Positions 1-7,660 of a stretch of 20,677 nt of DNA are shown here, one piece after another. The position numbers and the translations under genes were made by a program. The stretch covers positions 1 through 20,677 of the forward strand of contig JAUYSE010000048.1 of the NCBI GenBank assembly GCA_030696465.1. Reading direction: 5' to 3'. The notes beneath the pieces were generated by a model that was not told the DNA's origin, searched no databases, and saw only the letters and a list, made by a program, of their open reading frames with translations. Within the stretch, counting starts at the first letter, position 1. Each line of letters starts with the position of its first letter. The stretch comes from Legionellaceae bacterium (GTDB taxonomy: Bacteria; Pseudomonadota; Gammaproteobacteria; Legionellales; Legionellaceae).

Positions 1-123
1 CGCCATCCCTGGCCGCTCGCAAAAAACATCCTGTTTTTTGACGTTTTTTAAAGAGCTTCTCGTCTTCATTACTTTCGCAACCTTCAGTGCGTCTATCAAC
101 AAAACCCATTCAGATCTGGTGTG

Positions 124-140
124 TATCCGAGCCGCGCTCA
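124..140 (+). repeat. Short copy of CCGAGCCGCG repeat family
   Basis: The sequence TATCCGAGCCGCGCTCA matches the core of the longer copies at 3218-3248, 6597-6619, 14569-14599 and 18703-18822. Only the core is present, so this is the weakest member of the family in the window. Confidence 0.4.
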
Positions 141-246
141 TTTCTGAATCCTGGGCATTAAGCTGTCTCTTCGACTCGACACAAGTCCTTAAATGATACG
201 TCATCAACTCCGAGCAGATAGACATAAAATAGGCCGTCAAATAGCA

Positions 247-393
247 CGTCATTTCGAGCCAGTTTGCACTGAGAAAAGAACCACAGGCAATTCTGCGAGA
301 AATCTCCTGCAGACAGATCGATCCCAACGGCAAGGGGATCCCTCGCGGAATTTTCAGAGAATTTAACTTAATTCAAACTGGCTCGGGATGACG
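247..393. repeat. MITE-like element with 20-bp terminal inverted repeats
   Basis: The ends, 247-266 and 374-393, are inverted copies of each other with 18 of 20 positions matching (TT versus CC at the mismatches). The outer end begins CGTCAT and continues to CGAGCCAGTTTG. The 147-bp unit has no open reading frame worth calling. The size, TIRs and intergenic position fit a non-autonomous miniature element or a long palindromic repeat; no clear target-site duplication was seen. Confidence 0.55.
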
Positions 394-431
394 GATCTTT
401 TTTTATCAGAGTACCATGTAAAAAGATCATT

Positions 432-459
432 AAAAAATCTAGGAAACATAGTTGATGAC
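432..459 (+). repeat. 28-bp AT-rich dispersed repeat, copy 1
   Basis: This copy matches 6661-6688 at 24 of 28 positions, both containing AAAAAATCT followed by ACAT and TTGATGAC. Weaker similarity continues upstream of both copies (CAT followed by an A-rich stretch), so the true repeat is probably longer. Both copies are intergenic and in the same orientation. Confidence 0.45.
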
Positions 460-521
460 GTGTATTTTTCAACGATTTTTACGGGATTAAGCACAGGACT
501 ATTTGTTTACTCCAATCCACT

Positions 522-589
522 CCCTCGCCCGCGCCGAAAATATGAGCGAAATATTTAAACTTGTTCGCGGGAGAGGGTTGGGGAGAGGG
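522..589 (-). repeat. 68-bp REP-like element, copy A (3' of infA)
   Basis: It is identical at 64 of 68 positions to 14705-14772. Its ends can pair: CCCTCGCCCGCG at 522-533 with CGCGGGAGAGGG at 566-577 (one mismatch), followed by a second GAGAGGG. Viewed with infA, the element begins 12 nt after the stop codon. The position suggests a role in 3'-end formation or transcript stability, or a mobile REP-like repeat that settles downstream of genes; that part is inference. Confidence 0.65.
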
Positions 590-601
590 CGTCAGATAAT
601 A

Positions 602-823
602 CTAACCTTTATCTCTAAATATAATGCGACCTTTAGTCAGATCATACGGGGTAACTTCCACACGTACGGTATCGCCAGTTAAAATCCGAATGTAATTTTT
701 ACGCATACGCCCAGAAATATGAGCGGTGACAACATGGCCGTTTTCTAATTTCACTCGAAACATGGTATTGGGTAAAGTGTCGACCACTGTACCGGCCATT
801 TCTAAATGTTCTTCTTTTGGCAT
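602..823 (-). CDS. infA: Translation initiation factor IF-1
   Basis: This encodes the 73-residue S1/OB-fold factor that binds the 30S A site during initiation together with IF2 and IF3. The whole protein aligns with bacterial IF-1: an EGTVVDTLPN-type first strand (here MAGTVVDTLPNTMFRV), then VTAHISGRMRKNYIRILTGDTV and a final GRI-FRDK tail. Length is normal (about 72). The ATG at 823 has AGGA five nt upstream. It lies downstream of fusA2 on the same strand but is separated by a terminator, so it probably has its own promoter (extended -10 near 853-861). A 68-bp repeat starts 12 nt beyond its stop. Confidence 0.96.
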   Translation of the reverse strand: MPKEEHLEMAGTVVDTLPNTMFRVKLENGHVVTAHISGRMRKNYIRILTGDTVRVEVTPYDLTKGRIIFRDKG

Positions 824-852
824 AACGTTCCTATCGTAGAAAATGTCTCCAT

Positions 853-861
853 ATTATCACA
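853..861 (-). promoter_or_regulatory. Candidate extended -10 promoter of infA
   Basis: Read on the minus strand the sequence is TGTGATAAT, which fits an extended -10 (TGnTATAAT) at 8 of 9 positions. It sits about 30 nt upstream of the infA ATG, after the fusA2 terminator. No good -35 is seen, as is common with extended -10 promoters. Confidence 0.4.
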
Positions 862-943
862 ATCAATATGAATCACAAGGAAAAATAATATCCTCGTCGC
901 TCGCTCATGAGTTTAAAAATTAAATAATTAATAAAACGTAGTT

Positions 944-983
944 AAAAAAAAGCCCCATCAGCGCAAACTGACAGGGCTTTTTT
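944..983 (-). terminator. Rho-independent terminator after fusA2
   Basis: A-run, AGCCC, TCAG, loop CGCAAA, CTGA, GGGCT, T-run. The stem pairs GCCC/GGGC and TCAG/CTGA with a small internal loop and is flanked by A and T tracts, so it may act in both directions. It lies about 20 nt beyond the fusA2 stop. Confidence 0.8.
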
Positions 984-1002
984 GAGCGTTAGCGTAAGAG
1001 TA

Positions 1003-3093
1003 TTACTTAGCGGCAGCAGCTTTCCTTTCTTTCTCTTTGGCAATTACTGCTTCAGATACGTTACTTGGGCAAGCAGCGTAGTGAGAGAATTCCATTGAGA
1101 ATTGGCCGCGACCAGAGGTCATGGTGCGTAAAGTACTGATGTAACCAAACATTTCTGAAAGGGGAACATCAGCCTTAACGCGTACGCCATTTACGTTGGC
1201 TTCTTGACCGGAAATCATGCCGCGACGACGGTTTAAGTCACCAATAACATCCCCTACATGATCTTCCGGACTGTAAACGTCAACTTTCATGATGGGTTCA
1301 AGTAATTGTGGGCCGGCTTTTGGTATCGATTGACGAAATGCGCCTTTTGCAGCGATTTCAAATGCAATTGCCGAGGAGTCAACGGCATGAAAAGCACCAT
1401 CGTACAAGTCAACCACAACGTCCAATACAGGGAACCCTGCCAAGGTACCGGTGCCCATCATTGAACGGAAACCCTTCTCAACTGCGGGGAAGAATTCTTT
1501 AGGAACACTACCACCGACACAAGAGGTAATAAAGGTGAATCCAGTGTTTGGCTCGCCTGGTTTAATGCGGTAATCAATCTTCCCGTACTGACCAGAACCC
1601 CCTGATTGTTTCTTGTGGGTATAGCTGTCTTCAATTGATTTGGTAATAGTTTCACGGTAAGCAACCTGTGGTTGACCCACGACCAATTCAACACCGTAAG
1701 TACGCTTCAGAATATCCACTTTAATATCAAGGTGTAATTCACCCATACCACGAAGAATGGTTTCACCGGAGTCTACATCCGTTTCAACACGGAATGTTGG
1801 ATCTTCTGCAACCATTTTACCAATAGCCATACTCATTTTTTCAGTTGAGCCTTTATCTTTTGGGGTGACCGAAATAGAGATGACTGGCTCAGGGAAAACC
1901 ATTGCTTCAAGTGTACATTCATGTTTGGGATCACAAAGGGTGTGACCGGTCTGAATGCTTTTCATACCTACAATAGCAATAATATCGCCTGCTTCAGCAC
2001 TATTTAGTTCATTTCGCTCATCTGCTTGCATTTCAACCATGCGGCCAACACGCTCAGATTTACCGGTAAATGAGTTAAGGATGGTATCACCCTTGTTCAG
2101 TCTTCCGGAGTATATACGGATGAAGGTGAGGGCGCCAAAACGGTCATCCATGATTTTGAAGGCCAAGGCACGGAATGGTTCATCGGCAGAAACAATAGCG
2201 AATTCGCCATTGGGCTCGCCTTCCGCATTCGTCAAAGGTTGTGGATTAACTTCATGCGGAGCCGGTAAATAGTCGACAACTGCGTCTAATAAGAGCTGCA
2301 TTCCTTTATTTTTAAAGGCTGATCCACAATAAGTTGGGAAGAAGGCCAACTCGAGCGTACCTTTACGGATACAGCGTTTAATGTCTTCGATTGAAGGTTC
2401 CTCTCCTTCGAGGAATGCCATCATTAAATCGTCATCCATTTCAACCGCAGTTTCAATTAATTGCTCGCGGTACATTTCAACGTCATCAAGCATATCGGCT
2501 GGCACGTCAGTAATAGTATAGTTTTCTGGTTGGCCAGTTTCGTCCCAAATGTACGCTTTACGGGTTAATAAATCGACAACCCCTACGAAGCTATCTTCAA
2601 TGCCGATTGGCAACGTCATAATTAATGGGTGAGCACCTAATACTTTTTTCACTTGCTCGGTCACTTTCAGGAAGTCAGCACCGATACGGTCAAGCTTGTT
2701 TACGAAAATCAAACGAGATACTTTTGAATCATTCGCATAGCGCCAGTTGGTTTCTGACTGTGGTTCAACTCCACCAGATCCACAAAATACGCCGATGCCG
2801 CCATCGAGAACTTTCAATGAACGATATACTTCTACTGTGAAGTCCACATGGCCTGGGGTATCGATTACGTTGAATCGCGTTCCTTTCCAATGACAACTGA
2901 TCGCTGCTGACTGGATGGTAATACCACGTTCCGCTTCCTGTACCATGAAGTCGGTGGTTGATTCACCTTCATGAACTTCACCAATTTTATGAATTTTACC
3001 GGTGAGCTTGAGAATACGCTCGGTAGTGGTGGTCTTTCCCGCATCTACGTGGGCGAAGATACCAATGTTTCTGTATAAATTTAAATCAGCCAT
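1003..3093 (-). CDS. fusA2: Elongation factor G, EF-G2 type
   Basis: A 696-residue translational GTPase. The G-domain motifs are intact: AHVDAGKT (residues 14-21), DTPGH (78-82) and NKLD (132-135). Domains II to V follow, ending in a SGRGQFSMEFSHY segment typical of EF-G. The wording of the G domain (AHVDAGKT rather than AHIDAGKT, NKLD rather than NKMD, GGIGVFCGSGGVEPQSETNW) resembles, from memory, the second EF-G paralog of Shewanella and Vibrio more than the canonical str-operon protein. The location agrees: rpsL, rpsG and tuf are absent, and the gene stands alone with its own terminator. ATG 3093 has AGGA about 9 nt upstream. The likely role is ribosome translocation or recycling; whether it replaces or accompanies a canonical EF-G cannot be seen here. 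Confidence 0.93.
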   Translation of the reverse strand: MADLNLYRNIGIFAHVDAGKTTTTERILKLTGKIHKIGEVHEGESTTDFMVQEAERGITIQSAAISCHWKGTRFNVIDTPGHVDFTVEVYRSLKVLDGGIGVFCGSGGVEPQSETNWRYANDSKVSRLIFVNKLDRIGADFLKVTEQVKKVLGAHPLIMTLPIGIEDSFVGVVDLLTRKAYIWDETGQPENYTITDVPADMLDDVEMYREQLIETAVEMDDDLMMAFLEGEEPSIEDIKRCIRKGTLELAFFPTYCGSAFKNKGMQLLLDAVVDYLPAPHEVNPQPLTNAEGEPNGEFAIVSADEPFRALAFKIMDDRFGALTFIRIYSGRLNKGDTILNSFTGKSERVGRMVEMQADERNELNSAEAGDIIAIVGMKSIQTGHTLCDPKHECTLEAMVFPEPVISISVTPKDKGSTEKMSMAIGKMVAEDPTFRVETDVDSGETILRGMGELHLDIKVDILKRTYGVELVVGQPQVAYRETITKSIEDSYTHKKQSGGSGQYGKIDYRIKPGEPNTGFTFITSCVGGSVPKEFFPAVEKGFRSMMGTGTLAGFPVLDVVVDLYDGAFHAVDSSAIAFEIAAKGAFRQSIPKAGPQLLEPIMKVDVYSPEDHVGDVIGDLNRRRGMISGQEANVNGVRVKADVPLSEMFGYISTLRTMTSGRGQFSMEFSHYAACPSNVSEAVIAKEKERKAAAAK

Positions 3094-3217
3094 TAAGACG
3101 TCCTATAAGCTTCGTTGAAAAATAGTGTTGTAGTATACAGTATTTTATCCGTACAATTCTATTAGTGTGCAACAGGAAAAAGAATATTCGCGGAAAATCA
3201 AATTTTTCTGCCTCCTC

Positions 3218-3248
3218 TGCTCAGCTCCCTCACGGTCGCGGCTCGGAT
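3218..3248 (-). repeat. CCGAGCCGCG-family repeat, 31-bp copy
   Basis: On the plus strand it reads TGCTCAGCTCCCTCA followed by CGGTCGCGGCTCGGAT. It matches 14569-14599 at 29 of 31 positions and 6597-6619 (inverted) over its last 22. It sits in the divergent spacer between fusA2 and the ACP gene. Confidence 0.65.
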
Positions 3249-3306
3249 AGATCCTGCTCATTTTACGCATAGTAGACGCTTACTATACTATCTTACGAAG
3301 CGCTTC

Positions 3307-3336
3307 TTGCAAGAGGGTACAGAATACCATTAGAAT
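3307..3336 (+). promoter_or_regulatory. Candidate sigma-70 promoter of ACP-fkbH unit
   Basis: TTGCAA (3307-3312) and TAGAAT (3331-3336) are separated by 18 nt. The predicted start is about 30 nt upstream of the ACP ATG. A 10-bp palindrome, GAAGCGCTTC (3297-3306), adjoins the -35 and could be an operator. No strong Shine-Dalgarno precedes the ACP start. Confidence 0.4.
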
Positions 3337-3371
3337 CGTGGGCTGTTGACGCCTTATTTTTAGTGACCCTT

Positions 3372-3617
3372 ATGACTGACGAACAAATTTTTGCAGCACT
3401 TACCCCTATATTCCAAGACGTGTTTAATCATGACAATCTTCTTTTAACCGCGGGGACCACCGCAAACGATGTAAATGACTGGGATAGTTTGAGTCATCTT
3501 CGTTTAATTATTGCCATAGAGCGTTATTTTAAAATTAGTTTTACATCTGTAGATGCGAGTAGTTTTGAATGTGTAGGTGATATGGTAAAAAAAATAAAAT
3601 ATAAATTGGGTATGTAA
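3372..3617 (+). CDS. Acyl carrier protein
   Basis: An 81-residue protein of the phosphopantetheine-binding carrier family. The attachment motif is DWDSLSH with Ser39 as the likely 4'-phosphopantetheine site, preceded by an acidic/helical N-terminal half and followed by a helix resembling ACP helix II-III (LIIAIERYFKISF). The conserved D-S-L core and the length fit a free-standing ACP. An upstream GTG at 3363 would add three residues; I prefer ATG 3372, though neither start has a good ribosome site. The gene lies 52 nt before an FkbH-like gene in the same orientation. FkbH enzymes are known to load glycerate units onto such discrete ACPs, so this is probably its partner rather than the fatty-acid AcpP. 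Confidence 0.9.
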   Translation: MTDEQIFAALTPIFQDVFNHDNLLLTAGTTANDVNDWDSLSHLRLIIAIERYFKISFTSVDASSFECVGDMVKKIKYKLGM

Positions 3618-3669
3618 GTCATGCACGATAAGCGTAAGCAAGATTTTTTTTATAGCAAGGATCCCTCCC

Positions 3670-5568
3670 ATGTCATGGCGCACTGATTTACCATGGCTAC
3701 AAAGAGCCCCCCTTGATTTTTATCAACAACTCAAAAATATTTCTGTTCAGAATGCGCTAACGCATACAAATTTAGCTAAATTAGCTTCTTACGCGCTTGA
3801 TCTCAATCAGCTTTATGCATTAAGTCAAGCTATAGCAAAGTGCGAAGACCTCGCTCCCTTAAAAGCTTTACGGGTAGGTATTATCAGCAATGGTACTACT
3901 AAATTGTTAAGCGCTGGTCTGAGCGCTACAGGATTACGCTATGGTTTTCGAATAGAATGTACGGAAGGCAATTTTGATCAAAGTTTACAAGAGGCCATTG
4001 ATCCACAGTCTACTATTCATAGTGCGTCATTAGATTTTGTTTTGGTGGCCTTAGATCATCGTTCCTTCCCAGGTTTAAGTGACGAATACGTATTGAATGA
4101 AGACGAAGCGGTCGAGCAATGCATTGCCTTTATCAGCAACATTCGTGAAGGATTAATGCAACAACAAGTACAAATCATCTTTCAAACCGTGCCGGTTCCT
4201 GCCGATAATTTTTTTGGCAATATGGAAATGCAAATTACGGGCTCGCGTCGTCGTCGCATAGAAAATTTTAATCAACGCTTAAGCAAACTTGCAGAAAAAT
4301 GGGGGCATTTGGTCTTAGATGTGGCGTCTCTCGCTTCCCTCGTAGGCATTGATCATTGGTTTGATGAAGCCAAATGGCATATGGCAAAATTTGCTTTTTC
4401 GCCAGATATGATTCCTTTATATACAAACGCTTGCGTACGTTTGTTAGCGACCTCACGGGGTAAATGTACAGGAAAATGCTTAGTGCTCGATCTAGATAAT
4501 ACATTATGGGGTGGGGTGATTGGTGATGATGGGCTTGCAGGAATTGTATTAGGTCAAGGCTCCGCGCAAGGAGAGGCGCATCTGTCGGTGCAAAAAGTAG
4601 CGCTGGCCTTAAGACAAAGAGGGGTCATTCTTGCGGTCTGTTCCAAAAACGATGAAGCAATGGCACGTTTACCCTTTCAAAAGCATCCCGATATGTTGTT
4701 GCGCGAAGAGCATATCGCCGTATTTATTGCAAATTGGCGTGACAAAGCCACTAATTTAAGTGCCATTGCAGAAGCACTTAATATACACGTAGATTCATTG
4801 GTTTTTCTGGATGATAATCCAGTTGAAAGACAGCAAGTGCGAGAGGTATTACCCAGTGTGGCAGTACCAGAACTTCCAGAAGAACCAGCGTTATTTGCGC
4901 GCACATTGTTGGCAGGAGGTTATTTTGACAGTCTTTCTTTTACCCCCAATGATCGTTTACGTGCGGAACAATACCAAGAAAACGCCATGCGGGCGCTCGA
5001 GTCTGCGAAGCATCGCAATATGGATGAATATTTACAGTCTTTAAATATGGTGATGACACTTGCCCCTTTTGATGAGATTGGTCGTACACGCATTAGCCAG
5101 TTGATAGCGCGTTCTAATCAATTTAATCTGACTACCCGTCGTTACTCAGAAGCGCAAATTGCGGCATTTGAAGCAGCCGACGATGCATTCACTCTGCAGA
5201 TTCGCCTTGCCGATCGCTTTGGTGATAATGGAATGATTAGCGTGCTAATTTGTCGAAAACAGCCTGATTTTTGGGAAATTGATACCTGGTTGATGAGTTG
5301 CCGGGTCTTAAATAGAAAAGTAGAGCATGCCGTACTCAATTATGTGGTCCAAGAAGCAAAACAGCAGGGCGTTTCTCGTTTGCTAGGGTATTATTTGCCA
5401 ACAGATCGTAATAGTTTGGTAAAAGATCATTATAAAAATGTAGGGTTTACTTGTATTGAAACAACTGACGAGCTTACTTGCTGGGAATTGGTCCTGAATA
5501 ATTATATCGAACATCCGGTACCGATCTTAAGGCAAACCGAGACTCGTGAGACATGTCCTTGTATCTAA
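3670..5568 (+). CDS. FkbH-like HAD-superfamily acyl-ACP loading protein
   Basis: A 632-residue protein. Residues about 60-265 form the N-terminal FkbH region (ALDHRSFPG near 128-135). A HAD phosphatase domain follows: LDLDNTLWGG (273-282, nucleophile region D274/D276), CSKND (324-328) and FLDDNPVER (379-387). Residues about 465-600 are a GNAT-like region with SQLIARSNQFNLTTRRY and RFGDNGMISV. Known family members such as FkbH and OzmB dephosphorylate 1,3-bisphosphoglycerate and place the glyceryl unit on an ACP. The adjacent ACP supports that reaction here. ATG 3670 has AAGGAT 8 nt upstream. No polyketide synthase is in the window, so the final product is unknown. The C-terminus is Cys-rich (ends CPCI). 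Confidence 0.88.
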   Translation: MSWRTDLPWLQRAPLDFYQQLKNISVQNALTHTNLAKLASYALDLNQLYALSQAIAKCEDLAPLKALRVGIISNGTTKLLSAGLSATGLRYGFRIECTEGNFDQSLQEAIDPQSTIHSASLDFVLVALDHRSFPGLSDEYVLNEDEAVEQCIAFISNIREGLMQQQVQIIFQTVPVPADNFFGNMEMQITGSRRRRIENFNQRLSKLAEKWGHLVLDVASLASLVGIDHWFDEAKWHMAKFAFSPDMIPLYTNACVRLLATSRGKCTGKCLVLDLDNTLWGGVIGDDGLAGIVLGQGSAQGEAHLSVQKVALALRQRGVILAVCSKNDEAMARLPFQKHPDMLLREEHIAVFIANWRDKATNLSAIAEALNIHVDSLVFLDDNPVERQQVREVLPSVAVPELPEEPALFARTLLAGGYFDSLSFTPNDRLRAEQYQENAMRALESAKHRNMDEYLQSLNMVMTLAPFDEIGRTRISQLIARSNQFNLTTRRYSEAQIAAFEAADDAFTLQIRLADRFGDNGMISVLICRKQPDFWEIDTWLMSCRVLNRKVEHAVLNYVVQEAKQQGVSRLLGYYLPTDRNSLVKDHYKNVGFTCIETTDELTCWELVLNNYIEHPVPILRQTETRETCPCI

Positions 5569-5705
5569 GATAATTTATTTTTGTTTTTGTTCTGTGTGTT
5601 ATTATTTTTCTCGACGCTTATAGTCGCTTATTATTTGTCATATATAGTAAAATTTTGGTCTTTGTGAGATAATAAGCATACTTTTTTTAATTGGTAGAGA
5701 TGTAT

Positions 5706-6587
5706 ATGTTATTAGCAGATATGGTAGCTGGCGCGTTAAGAGGGGATAAAGACGCTTGGAATGCATGGTTTGATCTTGAAACTATTACGGATGAGGAAGC
5801 GAAATATATCCAAAGTCAATGCAAGTCCATGCAGCAAGCAGGAGACGACACGGGATATTATTGGTTATTGTCAGCTAATGTGTTGGATATGCAGGCTCTT
5901 CACTCAGAATGGCCTATGTCTCTCATGATAAAATCGCATATTATTCAAGGTTATGATAATGCAGTGAAGCAAAACAATGTATTAGCGATGATTTTTCGTG
6001 CGCAAATGTATGAACAGGGGCATGGTGAGCCAAAGAATACTCCTAATATTAGTGCTGCAAAAGCACTGTACGAGCGCGCATTAGCGTTGGGTGATTGGTG
6101 GGATCTTGCGACTTATGGGTTAGGAATGTTATATATGCAGGGCAAGGGCTGTGACGATAATAAGCCTGATTATTATCAAGCAAGCAATTTTTTTTACCGA
6201 GGTATTGAGCATGGACATCTAGAATGTAGCTTGCGTTATGCGGAGTTTTTAGAGCAGGGGCATATTAATCCTGGGAGTGTTAGAAAAACGAAGGTAGAGA
6301 GTTATACCAGTGAGCCTAAGATGTCCGGAGATGAATATGACGTATGTTGTGAGGCGAAGGAACATTATAAATGCAACGAAGAATATTCCGAATGGGTTAA
6401 AGAAAAGCAACAGGCATATATGCGACGAAATCCTCATTTGTTTTTTGCAGATGTTAGTGCGCCAGCTAGTGCCAATCCGGTAGCTCAAGCAAGTAATGTC
6501 GTTGAAATATCTGACGTAACTGTCGAAGTAGACGAAGAAGAAAATGTGTTTTCCCCTGTGTTGGGTGCGGGATATTTCTCACCCTAG
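5706..6587 (+). CDS. Sel1-like repeat protein, possible secreted effector
   Basis: A 293-residue soluble protein without a signal peptide. Residues about 85-185 contain alpha/alpha Sel1-like repeats (AKALYERALALGD, LATYGLGMLYMQGKG, ASNFFYRGIEHGHLECSLRYAEFLEQG). Sel1 repeats are protein-interaction scaffolds. The C-terminal 100 residues are unlike the repeat region and end in an acidic patch (DEEE at -18 to -15) followed by hydrophobic residues (YF at -4/-3), a pattern known from Dot/Icm secretion signals. I chose ATG 5706 because GGTAGAG lies about 6 nt upstream; an in-frame ATG at 5700 and TTG at 5691 are alternatives. It follows fkbH by 137 nt. Function unknown. Confidence 0.75.
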   Translation: MLLADMVAGALRGDKDAWNAWFDLETITDEEAKYIQSQCKSMQQAGDDTGYYWLLSANVLDMQALHSEWPMSLMIKSHIIQGYDNAVKQNNVLAMIFRAQMYEQGHGEPKNTPNISAAKALYERALALGDWWDLATYGLGMLYMQGKGCDDNKPDYYQASNFFYRGIEHGHLECSLRYAEFLEQGHINPGSVRKTKVESYTSEPKMSGDEYDVCCEAKEHYKCNEEYSEWVKEKQQAYMRRNPHLFFADVSAPASANPVAQASNVVEISDVTVEVDEEENVFSPVLGAGYFSP

Positions 6588-6596
6588 CGGCAGGTT

Positions 6597-6619
6597 GATC
6601 CGAGCCGCGACCGTGAGGG
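6597..6619 (+). repeat. CCGAGCCGCG-family repeat, inverted copy
   Basis: GATCCGAGCCGCGACC then GTGAGGG. It is the reverse complement of the last part of the 3218-3248 copy, 22 consecutive identical bases. It starts ten nt after the stop of the Sel1-like gene. Confidence 0.6.
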
Positions 6620-6660
6620 CATGGCTTTACTTGGGTGGAGTGCCGCATAGAAAGGGAATA

Positions 6661-6688
6661 AAAAAATCTTAGAGACATAATTGATGAC
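6661..6688 (+). repeat. 28-bp AT-rich dispersed repeat, copy 2
   Basis: Second copy of the repeat at 432-459 (24 of 28 identical). It sits in the spacer between two convergent genes; a further CGCATAG-AGAC-like word (about 6729-6742) also recurs near 3265-3280, next to another copy of the GC-rich repeat. Confidence 0.45.
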
Positions 6689-6788
6689 AGAGGTAGTCGA
6701 AAAAGATAGCGATAATAAGTCCTCCTATAACGCATAGCAGACTTATGGGTATATGATATGCTTACAGAGAGGGCCTACAACGCAAACA

Positions 6789-7088
6789 TCAGCGCCCCAA
6801 CAAAGAAAGCGCCCCTCTGGCTTGCGCTTGTCCCGCATCAGCAGCTCGGTGTATCCAAATGGCGGCTTGTTCTTTGTCTTCTACTACCCCATAACCGTAA
6901 TAATACATATATCCCACTGCATACTCAGCATCTGGTTCCCCTTTATCCGCCAGCGGCTTTAATTGTATAAAAGCATTACGGTAGTTTTGAATGCGAAAAT
7001 TTTCAATGCCTTCCGTCAGATTGCTTTTATGTATGCAGCTACAAAGATTAAGACAGAGTATCATAAACAACATGCGTGAAATTTTCAT
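6789..7088 (-). CDS. Small Sel1-repeat lipoprotein
   Basis: A 99-residue protein with a short lipoprotein signal: MKISR, a hydrophobic stretch, then LCSC with Cys18 as the probable lipidated residue. The mature part holds one clear Sel1 repeat (LADKGEPDAEYAVGYMYYYGYGV) and a second partial one (AAIWIHRAADAGQAQARGAL). Its ATG overlaps the stop of the upstream GspC-like gene by 4 nt, so translation is probably coupled. It is the last gene of the ftsK-lolA unit. An envelope scaffold or periplasmic partner role is plausible but not shown. Confidence 0.8.
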   Translation of the reverse strand: MKISRMLFMILCLNLCSCIHKSNLTEGIENFRIQNYRNAFIQLKPLADKGEPDAEYAVGYMYYYGYGVVEDKEQAAIWIHRAADAGQAQARGALSLLGR

Positions 7089-7660
7089 GGTGTTAATCCT
7101 GGGATAGCACGGTTAGGTAACGCTTCGGAAGGTAGTGCATAATACTCTTCCACTCCTTGATTTTGAATATACACTCCATTTTTGTTGATACGACGCAACT
7201 CAACCCCTGGAGATAAAGATTCTCCGAGCCAATATACCTGCTCTTCCTTACCTTCATATTTTAGTATGGCGTGAGAACGTTTGCTTTGTCTATCATAAAA
7301 TACACCGATAACTTGTACAGATAAGGGATTACGTCGGCCGTGGATAGCATAAGGTGGTTTTCCGAACAAAGGATCTTTTAAAAAAGCGGGGGTTTTTTCG
7401 CCAAGATGCTGGTTGCTGGGAACGATAATAGGCGACAGTTTTGTGTTATGTGTTATTTTCCATAAGGTATGGGTTTCTATTAAAAATCCAAGCGCTGCAA
7501 TCCCAATAATGCTTGCTGGAATGATGGCAGGATATACTTTTAACTGCGCAATACTCCAGCGCAGAAGATTTTCCCAGTATTCTCTATGTAAGAAACGCGA
7601 GTATAAATCTGCGGGAATACTATTGGTGAGATATTGTTTTAAGAATAAAATAATATTCAT
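7085..7660 (-). CDS. GspC/PilP-like inner-membrane protein
   Basis: A 191-residue bitopic protein. A cytoplasmic N-terminal part is followed by one membrane segment (about residues 43-62, PAIIPASIIGIAALGFLIET). The periplasmic part from about 95 to 180 resembles the homology region of type II secretion GspC: LFGKPP, LSVQVIGVFYDRQSKRSHAIL, then VYWLGESLSPGVELRRI and VYIQNQGVEEYYALP. It lacks the PDZ or coiled-coil C-terminus of full-length GspC. In secretion systems this domain contacts the secretin N0 domain. No secretin or other gsp/pil gene is in the window; instead the gene overlaps lolA by 4 nt and the next lipoprotein gene by 4 nt. The family call rests on pattern recognition. Confidence 0.65.
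   Translation of the reverse strand: MNIILFLKQYLTNSIPADLYSRFLHREYWENLLRWSIAQLKVYPAIIPASIIGIAALGFLIETHTLWKITHNTKLSPIIVPSNQHLGEKTPAFLKDPLFGKPPYAIHGRRNPLSVQVIGVFYDRQSKRSHAILKYEGKEEQVYWLGESLSPGVELRRINKNGVYIQNQGVEEYYALPSEALPNRAIPGLTP

Larger units (their letters stand above)
1..601. other. Repeat-rich non-coding region
   Basis: I see no credible gene on either strand here. The stretch holds a small hairpin (arms 20-28 and 32-40, 9 bp, A/T-rich), a short copy of the CCGAGCCGCG repeat family (124-140), a 147-bp element with inverted ends (247-393), one copy of a 28-bp repeat (432-459) and one copy of a 68-bp repeat (522-589). It looks like accumulated intergenic repeats; a decayed gene cannot be excluded. 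Confidence 0.6.

Noticed and set aside
1..40. Possible repeat shared with 14630-14695 (GGCCGCTC and CAGGATGTTTT)
   Set aside because: The shared words are short and differently arranged; not enough to call a repeat family.
3621..3686. 21-codon mini-ORF between ACP and fkbH
   Set aside because: No ribosome site, overlaps the fkbH start, no reason to think it is translated.
5557..5568. C-terminal CPCI of the FkbH-like protein as a CaaX prenylation box
   Set aside because: The middle residues (Pro, Cys) are not aliphatic and the protein is a plausible cytoplasmic enzyme.
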